Of a stretch of 64,000 nt of DNA, positions 33,722-45,437 are shown in pieces. Under the pieces are notes generated by a model. It saw nothing but the letters and a program-made list of their open reading frames with translations. It did not search any database and was not told the origin of the DNA. Made by a program: the position numbers and the translations under genes. The first letter of the stretch is position 1. Each line of letters starts with the position of its first letter. The DNA lies in contig OX359246.1 in NCBI GenBank assembly GCA_947179485.1, forward strand, positions 33,542,001 to 33,606,000, in the 5' to 3' direction. This DNA comes from Allacma fusca (Eukaryota; Arthropoda; Collembola; Symphypleona; Sminthuridae).

Positions 33722-34809
33722 GAAAACTTACCTTCCTTACCGACAAGACGAGTTACAGTTAGTGACGCACTCCAAACATATCGTAATCCCTTGTGTATGC
33801 TTGTACATATATGCATATGTACGTTGAGAACTTTGAATACTGTACGAGCATGATGGCTGCTTTCACTCCGCCTCATTCGAACCTTTCCGAGATTAATTCC
33901 ATGTTCGGGAAGCCAATGAGTTCTTCTACTTTTTATAAGTTACCATCAGAAAAAGCAACAGTCAGTTTTGCAAGCAGTTGAGAGAACTTGCGTAGTTTAA
34001 CTGTGGGTCAAACTTGAACGTAAAGCCTTTAATTTCACACCACAATAGTTCAAAGAGTGCTGCTAAGTTATTTTTTCCGTGAACTTACTCTGGTCTCAGT
34101 ATGCCCCAAATTGGTTGAGGCATAAAAAATCCAATAGGTATAATATTAAAATATACCTGCATATCTACCTGTAGCTGCAAATTATAGTGCTACGTACTGT
34201 TTGATTTGATGGAATAATTCCATTACAATACAAATTATTCGTACCAAAATAACCTTATACTCGGATTTCCTTAGACCGGGCAAGTTAGTGTGTTAGTGAA
34301 ATCTGGCAGCCACCCCTCATTCAGAAACTTATTTTCTCTCAGATTGTCTAATATTTAGTTTGCGGTCAACATTTCCAGAATTCCGGAGAAGAGGTCTGAT
34401 CTGGAATTATACAGGCATTCGTGTAGATGTTGGACTGACTAATTCTACAGTCAACCCTTCACATCCTGTATCGTAAATATTGCATTAACTTGAGGTCAGT
34501 TCTTCAAACCTGATGGTGCTTCATTCCAAAGGAGGCACTCACTATTTTTTTATTTAAAATATGACTGGAGATGGAAGTAATTCTAAAGTAGTTTTGTGCT
34601 ATCAATTAACATCAGTACAGCTACGTTATTCAGTCTAATTCACATATGTGTACAATTTTCACTTCAAATCTTATCTGTATTTACTAATATGTAATTATGT
34701 GCTACTTGTGGTTGTGGTTAATCATTTTTCTTGTCACTTCAAATGGAAACATTATTGAAAACATTAAGACCTTTGCCAGGAGAGTCTTAATAGAAATCAT
34801 ATGTAGTGG
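33722..34809. other. Intergenic, nothing firmly recognised
   Basis: A frame at 33793-33981 gives a serine-rich peptide after MMAAFTPPHS; overlapping frames on the other strand are equally open. No supported gene. Confidence 0.3.
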
Positions 34810-34817
34810 GGGGTAAC

Positions 34818-35284
34818 TAGTGATGCCAATGGTCTGGTCTGATCCAGATTTTATGAAACTGGTCTGGTCCAAAGCGCAGACCAGACCATTGGTCTGGTCC
34901 AGTTTTTCGGACCAGACCAGTGGTCTGATCCAGTCATTCGGACCAGACCAGACCAAAGACCATGGTCCGGACCATGGTCCAGAAAACCATTCAGAGCAAT
35001 TGAATAATCACATTTTATCCAGTCAAATTTTTTTTTATCCTCAGAAATGACATTTTTAATTTGTTCCACAGGATTTCGTTAACTCATAAATTTTTATTTT
35101 GCGTACTTTTGGGACCATGGTCCTGTGGTCTGGTCTGGTCTGGTCCTGAAGCTGGACCAATTGTATCTGGTCTGGTCCAAGTGTTAGACCAGACCGGACC
35201 AGACCATACAAGTCTAGGACCAGACCGGACCAGACCAATAACGGACCATTATTAATGGTCCGGACCAGACCATTGGCATCCCTA
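34818..35284. mobile_element. hAT-like MITE with GGTCTGGTCC array
   Basis: Left TIR TAGTGATGCCAATGGTCTGG, right end reverse complements to TAGGGATGCCAATGGTCTGG. Exact 8-bp duplication GGGGTAAC (34810-34817, 35285-35292). TAGRGATG ends fit hAT. Both halves are GGTCTGGTCCAGACC-type arrays, self-complementary, separated by about 110 bp of unrelated AT-rich sequence. Length 467 bp. All frames across it are array by-products. Confidence 0.92.
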
Positions 35285-35292
35285 GGGGTAAC

Positions 35293-36475
35293 AGATGAGG
35301 AGTACACTATATTGCTTTACTTTGCATCTCTAAAGTTGGGCATTATAACATTTCAATATTACAAAAATATGTGTCACTACTAATTGTAATTTATTGTTTC
35401 TTCTAGAATTTCATGCAATTCTACTGTCAAGCCTACTGCTAGTAACGGGTGATGGGACTGATACAGTCATGTCCAAAGTTTCTAATGGCGGAAATACATA
35501 AATGTACATATTTTGCAAATGCTCATGGATAAGTTAAGAAGTAATCAATATTTGAGTATAAAGTACAATCTCTCTTTAATGGTCTTTTATTGGAACATTT
35601 TTTACAATTGTGGATCAAACGCCTTTAAATGTAATTACACAATCCCATTTATGGCAATTTTGTTGTATTAATAGGGCATGCCAACAGCAGCTCGCAACTT
35701 TTGATCCTTTCAGAAGAGGGGCGACTGTGAAATGATAGATTAGCATTTCTGTGGAAGAATCAATCCGAAACCAAGGAGTGACCAAATGGACGGATCTCAT
35801 AGGTTTCAGCTTACAATGCTCACCGTCCTATCCAGAAAAATCTCGGATAGAACTACTGGAATAATATTACGAACAAGAGGGATTCACAATTTGCACCACT
35901 TGTGAATGTCCCTAATCACTAGAAGCTCTGTTCAAGTTCTGACTCTATAATGGCTGGCGTTTCAGTTTCCTATAAAACAATACGGATGGGAATTTCTTAA
36001 TTATGAATACTACTGTATTGACTGTGTTGTGACTGAGTTGCAAGAGCATAATTTTTGGGTCCATCAACATTAATATTTTTATACCATGGAATATAAATGT
36101 AATTATTTGTAATAAAGATTGCATTTTAAGCATGACACGCTAACTCTTGATGCTTATCTTTCACCCGTCGTGACTTCATCCATTCTTTCGCATACAAATG
36201 TAATTATTTATTTCTGCATAGTTTCAATTTTGTTATATCCCGTTGTTGGGAGTCAATTTCTGTTGAAACTTACAATTAGTAAGTACAAAGTGAGATTTTG
36301 AAATTGCCTTGGAGCTCGAAATCAGCTTTTAATTTTAACTTTATTTTACTTGGCATTGATGTGAATCGTGAACTTTAAAGTAACATTAAAATCAAATCTT
36401 CCTCCATAGGACTGTTTCTGTCTATTAGTCAGCTTGGTTTAATAAATCTGTGCAACCTTTTGAGTAATTTTCTAT
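35293..36475. other. Intergenic with possible Tc1-like relic
   Basis: ACAGTCATGTCCAAAGTTTC at 35463-35482 is preceded by TA-containing GATACAG and resembles a Tc1-like terminus. Broken translations around 35690-35800 vaguely recall a mariner helix-turn-helix region but carry stops. No opposite terminus found. Nothing else is recognised. Confidence 0.3.
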
Positions 36476-36483
36476 ACTAGTAC

Positions 36484-37414
36484 CAGAGCTATGCAGTATT
36501 TTCAAATACAGTATTTTAAAATACGTATTTTCAGACCACAAAGTATTTTGTATTTTGTATTTCAATGTTGGTGAGCAGTGAGCAAGTATTTTGTACTTAG
36601 TATTTTGAGGACCAGTAAGTACAAAAGTATTTGGTATTTACTTACTCTCACTGACATGTGAATTGTATTCAAATAAAGTATTTGACTCAAAATACTTTTC
36701 ACTAGTATTAATTCTTATTTTGACATTTTATGCAGCTTGTATGATGTGAAATATCTGTGCAAATTCCATTTTAGCATTGGAATGACATACGTTGGAATGA
36801 ATCCCTTTACTACATCTAACATTTTCAGGTTCTCGATACTGCATTACGTCGTTGAAGAGGCGGAATTGTCTACGCTCGCATTCTTTTGTGCAGCACAGAC
36901 CATTTTGCCTCTGCAACAACGATATTTAATATAAGCCGAAGACCGACTCGATTTAATTTTTAGATAATAACTATTTTTTATAATAATCATTTCGAAAATA
37001 CATCTAATTACTAGTAAATACAACTTTTATATTAATCTACTTCATTGACATTCAAAACGATTTATAATATAATACATTTTAATGGACTAACCTATTCGGC
37101 AACCGTTGAACAATTTGTTACTACACTTGTCTTATATGCATTGTCTTTGAAGTAGCTGTTTTGATAGGTTTGTGTTCTAGAAACCAAAAAGAGTGAGCAT
37201 TATGTAGGTGGGTATTTTAAGGAAAGTATTGCATTTAAAATACAGTATTTTGTATTTGAGTATTTTAAAATACCTATAATGTTTTGTATTTTCATTTGTA
37301 TTTTAGCAATATAACCTGAAGTATTTTACTTTGTATTTTGTATTTTCCATATTTTATTTCAAGTACTTTATTTTGTATTTTGTCAACGAAGACCAAGTAT
37401 TTTGCATAGCTCTG
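36484..37414. mobile_element. hAT-like element with AAAATAC array
   Basis: TIR CAGAGCTATGCAGTATTTTC; right end reverse complements to CAGAGCTATGCAAAATACTT. Exact 8-bp duplication ACTAGTAC (36476-36483, 37415-37422). Subterminal arrays of GTATTTTGTATTTTG/AAAATAC units at about 36500-36700 and 37210-37400. The core (36720-37200) shows an open frame on each strand without recognisable motif. Confidence 0.9.
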
Positions 37415-37422
37415 ACTAGTAC

Positions 37423-37833
37423 CTTCTATATGTTTTACTCACGGGGTTGCAAAGGTTACCCGGGTTGAAGCATGAAAATATGAGGGGTTGTCTACGAAAA
37501 GTGGATCTACGAAAGCTAGTCCAAGTAGTATTGTTGGTGAAAGTTGAAGACTCCGCAAAGGAAACCTTAAAACAATACGATACAGTAGTGGATGTTGCAG
37601 TAGCAATTATTAGAGTAGGTTGATCCATTCCCATTCATAACCATGCTAGTTTTTCTGCTTAAGCTACAATGTCAGTCTTTTATAATTACACGAGTTAGAG
37701 TTCAAATGCAATGAAATTACTGAGTCCCGTTGCAGCCTTTCGATAGTTTTTTTTATATTATTATTATATTATTTTTATTATTTATAATTAGTATTATTTA
37801 TTGTGCATATTATAGAGTAAAGAAACTCATAAA
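37423..37833. other. Intergenic, nothing recognised
   Basis: A frame at 37416-37634 (-) is serine/threonine-rich and overlaps the element end. AT-rich run at 37745-37800. Confidence 0.3.
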
Positions 37834-37889
37834 AGCTTTAAACACAAAGCAGGAAGTACGATTTTACCCCTATATTATTCTGTTCTAAG
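37834..37889 (+). repeat. Left flank of hAT insertion, paralogous to 51893-51950
   Basis: AAGCTTTAAACACAAAGCAG through ATTATTCTGTTCTAAG also occurs at 51893-51950, where it continues without interruption into TCAGTAGTCC. Confidence 0.8.
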
Positions 37890-39602
37890 CAGTGCTCGGA
37901 CTGGGTACAGAAACCGTGTACCCGTACCCATACTCGTACCCGAATATCGGGTACTACAAAATGCTGTACCTATACCCGTACCCATACCCGAGTACCCGGG
38001 TAAATTCTTTCGGTACCCGTACCCGTACCTGAAAATACAATGTAGTACCTGTACCCACAATTTACCCGTACCCGTAATGTACCCAAAACCTGTACCCGTA
38101 CCCGAGTATCTATTGTGTGTACCCGGGTATTACTCGGGTACTGGAAGTTTGGCCGATTTAAAATCCCCGAAGACATTATACTGCCCAGCTGAAAAATTTT
38201 AATTTGTCAATTTTTTGACCTCCACGTGCCCGGGATTTTGGGAATTTTCCCTAGGCGTTAAAGACATCCTATTTGAATTTTTTGAAAAAATTATTTAAGG
38301 CATTTTGTGTTTTTTTAATAAACACTGACGAAATTCAAATCCTACTACCCCAAAATAATAACTTGCTGAATGAAATGAAATGTGTTCTCGCTAATTGGAA
38401 TTGGGACGGATTCTTTAATACTAAACTCTCCATAACTTGCTTTTCAACTTGGAAAACAAGAAACCATTTTTTTTGGATAATCGAACTCTGTGTATAGAAA
38501 ATGTTATACGGAAAAATTGAGTTGATCATAATTTTTCCAAGTCAAATATTGCGGTTTCAGGAAATAAATGTGGGAGGCAATATTGAATATTCATTTTATA
38601 TTACAGCTTTATAAAACAAACATTCGTAAACTGTCTTTCACATTTATGAAGCCCGAGACGGAGATTTTCAAAAAATGCAGGCAAAATAGGACTAAAATGC
38701 AACCCCATGGAAGTTTTGAACGCCAAGTTCAGATGTCTGTCAAGTTCTTTTAACATCAAAATTATCAAGATTAATCAAAGGGACTGAAATATAAATATTG
38801 CGTGCAAGGAACGATATTTTTCATTCTAAAATGCTATAAATATTCACCTCAATAAATACTCAAAGTGTCATAAATACCCAGAATTGAAAATGCTCAAATT
38901 ACCTGCATAAAATGCCTTGGCGTTTTCAAATGGGCAACCCTGGGTACTTGTAACGTTAAGAAATGGATCTGCTAATACATGTATATTTATTCCGATCTTA
39001 TCTCGTAATACGTCTTCAAATAATTGTAATGTTACGCTCCCAATGAAGCTAATTAAATTGAATCCCAAGAACCTCCCTCTTGAAATTCTTCGTTGATGTG
39101 CTTCACTATTTAAGTCGATAAACAGATGATTTCACTGACTCTACGCTCTATTTCTTTATTAGATTCCTTGGATAAGTTATTAGAAGCGTTAGATTGCAAC
39201 TACCACGTAATCATAAATGAGACGAAGCCACTTGGCTCTGTCACTAACGCAAGTATCTGTATACTACGAAATAAGCAACTCCACGGTTGGTAGGTCTCAT
39301 TGCTAGCCATAGCCAACCATTCCATCAGCAATCCTTGAAGTACCCAAAAATACTCGGGTACAGCACCCACGGGTACAGGCATTTTACACAGTGATACCCG
39401 TACCCATTGGGTACTACCCGATTGCCACTGAGTGAGTACCCATACCCATACCCTTGCCTGTACCCACTTTATTGCCTAAAATCAAGAGTACCCGGGTAGT
39501 ACCCGCGTACTTGCGAGTACGCAACTTCTGTACCCGGGTAGTACCCACACCTGTACCCGTACCCATTTACCCGAGTATTACCCGTACCCAGTCCGAGCAC
39601 TG
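37890..39602. mobile_element. GGGTAC-array hAT-like element, copy 3 (inverted relative to copy 1)
   Basis: TIRs CAGTGCTCGGACTGGGTAC and GTACCCAGTCCGAGCACTG. Exact 8-bp duplication GTTCTAAG (37882-37889, 39603-39610), and the paralogous site at 51943-51950 holds a single GTTCTAAG. Nearly the same length as copy 1 (1713 against 1709 bp) and the same interior in the opposite direction, including the 66-codon frame at 38868-39068 (-). Best-documented transposition event in the window. Confidence 0.95.
38868..39068 (-). pseudogene. Unidentified 66-codon frame, second copy
   Basis: Same frame as 13914-14114 with Leu to Val, Thr to Pro and SA to CP changes among few others. Upstream on the same strand a frame at 39200-39382 (ETYQPWSCLFRSIQILALVT) is also kept in copy 1 but separated by stops. 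Function unknown. Confidence 0.3.
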
Positions 39603-39610
39603 GTTCTAAG

Positions 39611-40757
39611 TCAGGAGGCCTGATTTGGGAATCTGAAAATTTAGACGCATTAATAAGCAAGTAACTCGTTTCTTATACGTTACATACTGATGATTGTTTT
39701 CATGCATGTATTTGGGAGTAGCTTTTGTTTGTGAGAGAAGAAGGTTGTATGGTACGAGATGGAAATATGGAGTGAATGTTTTGGGGTGTGTGTGTGTTCA
39801 AATAGAGTGGAGTAAACAACAGTAGGTTAAACCTCAATTAGACTCAATTTTAATTTGTGTAACAATAATAGTTAATATAAAGTGCTTGATTAAAAAGATT
39901 ACAAAAGGATGTAATACACAAATAGGATGTAATTTCAGGTTGGAATAAAATTGTGCAGAATAAGGCATAGGAAATTTGGAAATTGAGGTCCTAACAGAGT
40001 TAAGGCTGGAGAAGAAAGTTCTCTCGGAGTTATATTCTCGGCGCCTTTTTATAGATTGAAGTTTTTTTAGTCTTTTTGGAGAAAAACGACTTACAATCAA
40101 ATATTTATGAATAAAGTGTTTAATAACACATTCCTCTGTATAATCGTATACAGAGAGAATCTATCTACATAATATTTGTATTTATATTTTAGATTACATA
40201 AGTTGGAACCATGCAATAAATATATCTCTATGATGTGCGATACAGAAATTGTACTGTAATAAATTAGAAATCAGGTTCAAGAGTAATCAAGTTCAGAGTA
40301 ATCAGGAGCATGGTTTAAATAATCTGTTTCATTTTTGTTCAGTCATATGCCGGCGTATTTGAAAATTTATTCAAAATTTTATGAGAATGATTTTATAGCT
40401 ACATTGTGCAGTTGCATTAGAGTCCAAACTCCTGACCGTCTTTCATTATCTCAAAACTAATTTAAATTTTTAAGAAAAAACAATCTGGTGTCCAGGATAT
40501 GTATTAGTGGGAACTTCGCTTCAACAATCGACTGCTAGAAAAACAAGCTCCACAAATTTTATAACTACACTTAACATTTCACTTCACCAAAACACAATCC
40601 GATTGCTTATCCAAAAACATTGGCCAAGTTTTAAATCTATTATACCCTAAATTCAAGTTCAATATGCTCCTGGAAGGAAACATGTATTAGGTACGTCCAT
40701 ATAATGAAACTATAGGTATTGCAATCAAACATTCCTGTACAGTGATGGAACAGCAAA
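39611..40757 (+). repeat. Composite repeat, modules F, H, I and start of J
   Basis: Module F at about 39820-40110, H at 40110-40360, I at 40360-40700 (TGCATTAGAGTCCAAACTCC, TTGCTTATCCAAAAACATTG), J from 40700. Module G is missing in this unit. Confidence 0.65.
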
Positions 40758-40759
40758 TA

Positions 40760-41465
40760 CAGTCGACTCTCTTTATAACGACATCAATAAATCTCACAAA
40801 AAGTGACGTTACAGATATAAAGGAACGACGTTATAGAGGCACATAAAATAAATAACAGTTTAATTGCAAATTTTTCGTTTTTAGTTAAATTAGACTCATA
40901 TCTTGTTTCATTGAAGACGCATAGCACATACTATATGTCTACGCAGAATGAGAATAAAAAAAGTCAATATTAATTAATAAATAATTATATTTTTTAAAGT
41001 TTGCCAAGCCACAAACACCGTCAACAACAAAGGTCAGGATTGAATAAAGTATTTTCTGAACAGTGAAAAATGTAATTCCGTTAAAACTATGCATATCAGT
41101 TCTTTACTGGATGAGAAAATAAATCTAAAAGCTTGAAAATGTGGATTTTCCTGGATGGGACTTAGTCAATGTCGTTAACCACGCTTGCACGTATATATTT
41201 ACAATAAAACATTCCTTCCAGTCTGTTATAACGTCGCTTTATAATAAGACAATGCAATTATAGTGAAATTGAAGCGTAAAAAAACTTTAAAATGACAGCA
41301 CCATTATGTTATTAAGAAAAAAGCGACTTTATAAAGGAACTGACGTTATAACGAGTGACGCTATAAAGGTAGAAATTATCATATAATGTAGCTTGGGAGG
41401 AACCCAGGATGACTTTATAGGGAGAGTGACTCTATAGGGAGAGACGCTATAAGGAGAGTCGACTG
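40760..41465. mobile_element. Tigger/pogo-like non-autonomous element
   Basis: TIR CAGTCGACTCTCTTTATAAC; right end reverse complements to CAGTCGACTCTCCTTATAGC. TA on both sides (40758-40759, 41466-41467). Module J copies at about 54557 and 62604 are uninterrupted at this point. Subterminal TTATAACG and CTATAAAGG units. No open frame of note. Confidence 0.88.
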
Positions 41466-41467
41466 TA

Positions 41468-42225
41468 TACTCTGGGGAAGGAAAAATCAATGGACGTCAA
41501 ATGCAATGTACATTTCAAGGTAGAAGGTTGAAACTCTTGAAGGATGTTACTATTTCTGGAGATTTTATTTTGTAGCCTACTGTCATTTAAGTTTTGCCTG
41601 GTTTACATTTGGAAGCTCTGCAACACAAAGCAATTACTTTATGAGAACATTTAATGTCTGTATAAGCAGTGAATATTGTGTTTGCAGCGGTTCAAAACAA
41701 TCTTTTGCCTATGAGTTTACAACAGTGAACTTTATATAGACTGGAAACTCCTGAGAGAGTACGATTATTATGAGCACAGGGATGTTAAAATACCTGACAG
41801 TACATGGAGAATCCACCATGGTTTACTGCTGTATAATTTTTATTTATTTCTAATGAGCATTTAATCGTGCGAATGTAAGGGGTACACCATCCACCAATGA
41901 GAGGAAGTTCGTATAATATAATAATAATCTTTATTCAGGTTGATATTTTTAACCCACGCCCTTACAACCTTTAGATATGTTCTTCTTGCAGTAGTCTTAT
42001 AATTACAGTATTAACCTTTTCCTACTAGAAATCCTTATATAGGAAAATCACTGTATACCACCAGCTCAGTCGTACCTACAATTTCTACCTATAAAATTTA
42101 TACCCGCATTCCGTGGTAGTTCAATCTGTATCGCACTTATTAGGAGTCCTAATGTAATGTGGGTGTCCTACCTGTGATTTGCAGCAATCACAGATCACTT
42201 TTAATATTCCATAAACTAAGACAGT
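41468..42225 (+). repeat. Composite repeat, module J
   Basis: GGAAAAATCAATGGACGTCA through CACAGATCACTTTTAATATT, closely matching 62630-63395 and, more loosely, 54590-55229. A frame around the ACGATTATTATGAGCA region (62851-63039 in the other copy) is open in one copy but not conserved. Confidence 0.65.
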
Positions 42226-42420
42226 GAACTCTCGCTATAAGGGATACCCTTATAAGAGATTTTTGGATATAACGGATCGGGATTTCCAGTCCCGATTCCC
42301 ATTTACACAATGTATAACACTATGTGTACAAGGAATTAATGTTTATAAGGGGCAAATTTTGCGGGTCTCTTGAGCATACTTTACAGAGAGTGTCGTCGAC
42401 ACACTCGAGGACAACAACAC
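42226..42420. mobile_element. Partial Tigger-like end
   Basis: CAGTGAACTCTCGCTATAAG is a typical Tigger-type terminus, followed by repeated TTATAAGAGAT and ATATAACGGATC. The opposite end is not identifiable. A related, more decayed copy is at 63410-63540. Confidence 0.5.
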
Positions 42421-42425
42421 TCTAC

Positions 42426-43105
42426 CTGCAATAACCAGCGTAGGGTGACAAAGAACAAAATTGTAGAAATGTAATAAAAAATTCCGTTAATTTTCTCTTA
42501 CTCGGTGTGAATAATGAATGGGTGTAGAATCCACTAGGTCTTTTGAGAAAATCAGTGTTTAATTCAATTATCTAACTTCATTTAGGACTTCACAAATTAA
42601 TTATATGTTTACACTTCAAACCATTTTAGAAAAATATTTTACCAAACAGGAAAAAATAATATTTATATTTAAGTCAACAAAATAAATACTTTGCCAAAAT
42701 TCTAGTAAATTTACTTTCAAATTATCGGGAGTCAAAATAAAATAAATAACTTTAAGGAAAAGTAATTAGGAAAGCGCGGAGAGATTTATGAGTCCACCTC
42801 GACTCTCCGGCTTTAGGACGAAGAATGAATTCTAATTTATCAAGTTCATTTCAAAGTGAACCAGAGTGACTGTCCACGTCGCATCACAAAACGTTCAGCC
42901 CTTAACAATAATTATTATGGTCATCACAACAGTCACACTTATTATTAGAACTTCATTCCTAGGTAAGCTTGATACCCTAAGGGCTTAAACACCTGGCCCT
43001 CAACGAAGTAGCAATGCATTCCCACAACGTTCCTTCTTTCCAGCTCCTCCAGCGTTCCTGTTAATTCCATTGCCGTAGGCATTGCAATCTATTTACAGCT
43101 GCACC
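42426..43105 (-). other. Probable 3' UTR of the minus-strand gene, single-copy
   Basis: No similarity to other parts of the window, bounded on the left by the Tigger-like end and on the right by the coding exon at 43106-43237. If the exon is real this is its 3' UTR. An ATTAAA on the minus strand near 42555 could serve as polyadenylation signal. Confidence 0.35.
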
Positions 43106-43237
43106 TTAGCCATTGCCCGTTGGTGCTGCCTCCTCATTGGCTCCTATAACTCTGTCATTTTCTCTGTCTGAGACGGGAATGTCAGCCATGTTTTCATAAT
43201 AATTACCAGCATCATTATTAACGGTTTTATTTGCGAA
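43106..43237 (-). CDS. Terminal exon of an unidentified minus-strand gene
   Basis: On the minus strand ctctctctgtcattacag is a textbook acceptor directly before a 43-residue frame starting FANKTVNNDAGNYYENMADI and ending EEAAPTGNG with TAA. The peptide is hydrophilic and acidic, as in a cytoplasmic C-terminal tail, with no hydrophobic stretch. Reading phase at the acceptor is 0. The surrounding 0.9 kb (42.4-43.3 kb) is the only part of the neighbourhood that does not match another module, consistent with a genic island. Upstream exons would lie to the right, beyond long repeat-filled introns, and none was found. Family unknown. Confidence 0.5.
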   Translation of the reverse strand, partial: FANKTVNNDAGNYYENMADIPVSDRENDRVIGANEEAAPTGNG

Positions 43238-43309
43238 CTGTAATGACAGAGAGAGTTGATTATAATTGAAAATTTGAACGTACATATTCAAATGGCTTTC
43301 TTCAATTTA

Positions 43310-44138
43310 ATTGCCTGTTGTGTAAAACATTCATTTCCACAAACATAATATGCTTCTAGGTCAGCTATCAATGGATTCCTTCAAAGTTCATCCTGTCAAA
43401 AAAATTTTTAAAAGGAAACATAAACTGAAGTAAATTAGGCAACAAAATCCTGCCTTTGTTTCACTCCCATGACCATTGCTGTATGTAGACTTTCGGGGCT
43501 GCCGGTATGAAACAAATTTTGACAAATCTAGAATGAATTTGGTTAATGAGCATATATGATTATCTCAATAGTGTGTTGTCCCCAGAAAAGACTTCAGAGC
43601 AGTATTTACAATACATACGGATGAAATGGAATGCGAAAGAGAATTGTGCATTCCAAGTCGTAACAATTTCTCCTAATCAAGGCAAGTTACTATCAGCTTA
43701 GCAATTGCTATATTTAATGGGTGCTTTCGTAAACAAAACGCACAGTACGTAATTGTATACATATGTAATTATGTATCTGTCCAGTGAAGAATCTTGCAGG
43801 AATTTAGCAACGTTTACAGAGAAAATTTATTCAACAACAAAACAACTTTAATACCGGAAATGGGAAGGATTTTAAAACATGATTCAGTGAGTCATCCTGC
43901 CTAGGTACCTAATTATGCAATTGTTTGTGAATGAAGTTGAATTTTTGTAATGAAAATGTTGCTGAAAAACGAACTTGTAGTTGGCGCATAATGGAATGTC
44001 ATGAGTTCCCTATATCTACTGATATGTATGTGCATAATAGGAATTTGATGCGGAGATCCAGGAATGAAGCACGAAAAAACCGAAGGGGTGAACTCATGAA
44101 TGATACCTAAATGAAGAGAAGACCGGAGTGGTGACGGT
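43310..44138 (+). repeat. Composite repeat, module K and start of A
   Basis: Module K from about 43310 (TTCATTTCCACAAACATAAT) to 43985, then module A up to the insertion. K also at 25080-25485, 58921-59600 and 63540-63900. Confidence 0.7.
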
Positions 44139-45372
44139 CAGAGCTGCGCTCAAGTCAAGTAAATCCCAAACTTGACCCTGAACTTGACTTGACCCTGACA
44201 GTCAAGTAGGTTTTTCAGACGGTCTTGAACTTGACGGTTCATGGTCAGACAATTACTTGAAAATTCAGGGTCAAGTATTCAAGTACTTTCCGCGTAACTT
44301 GAACCTGGTCAAGTATAGCAGGGACAACTCTTGACTTGACCATGACTTGACCATGACCCGAACTTGAACTTGACTTGAACTGTCAAGTTTTTAAAAAAAT
44401 AGAAATAGAAAAATAGTATTCACACTTAAAATACACCAAGTACACCATTTATGGTTAAAACTTAGCAAATAACAATATTATTCACAATTGTCAAGCTTCT
44501 CCAAGTAAATTTTGAGTTGCTGCTTCAGTTGGATATTTTAATGTCTTGTGTTTTAGTTTTAGCCAACCTTCAATCACGAGAAACTACGAATAGTCTCTGC
44601 TAATTGTAAGGTAAACAGTCTTTTAGAAGTAAGTAAATCATTTCCCATTGAATTTTCCTGTTAATAATAATTACTTACGCTAACATTCAAGTTTGGGTTG
44701 TGCTTCACTGAAAATATCTACAGTTCAGCGTCCACCCTGTTAATAATGAAACAAACTGGCTTATGTGGTAGTGTTTAACGTTTTACAGATGTTAAATTGT
44801 TTAGAATGAAAAGAGTACTTGGATTTAAGTAACTTGATTGATTAATAACGCGTTTATTTTATACAACAATCGAACATTGAACACTGTTGCTTTCATAGGT
44901 GCTGCTCCAAAGTTTTTATATTCGTTTTCTTTCGTTCACTATTACAGCTGTGGCTTTCCAATATCTAGAGATATTGAATCGTAACCCAAAAATATGTAGT
45001 TTAGAAGAACATGTATGGATACGGAGTCTCGGAGTAACGATAACATTATGAAAGAAAACCTATTGAAATATATAGTGCCACAACTTCGATATGCGTAACG
45101 TTTCGTTACTTGAATAAGTACTTGAAATACTCATGGTTCATGGTCAAGGATTTATACATTTTTACTTGACCATGAACATGACTTGACTCTCAAGTAGAAT
45201 TTTTTGTCTTGACCATGATAACTACTTGATTTCAAATCTCAGGGTCAAGTAGAATAAATAACTTGACCATGCCTTGAATGTTCAAGTATCCATTATATTT
45301 TACTTGACCATGACCCGAACTTGACCATGACTTGAAATACTCATGGTCTACTTGAACTTGAGCGCAGCTCTG
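44139..45372. mobile_element. hAT-like element with ACTTGACC array
   Basis: TIR CAGAGCTGCGCTCAAGTCAA; right end reverse complements to CAGAGCTGCGCTCAAGTTCA. Exact 8-bp duplication GTGACGGT (44131-44138, 45373-45380). Module A copies at 20436, 25645 and 46275 are uninterrupted. Arrays of ACTTGACCATGACTTGA-like units at 44150-44395 and 45115-45365, with AT-rich middle. No transposase. Confidence 0.95.
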
Positions 45373-45437
45373 GTGACGGTGAAAGTGGCAGTTTGAGCAG
45401 TGAAAGATTTAAAACGCCAAAGAAGTAGTCCAACCCT

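Noticed and set aside
33841..33981. Serine-rich peptide after MMAAFTPPHS
   Set aside because: No splice borders or family match; the opposite strand is equally open.
34820..35307. Several overlapping frames with repeated WSGPDQT-like peptides
   Set aside because: They are translations of the GGTCTGGTCC array in all frames and both strands.
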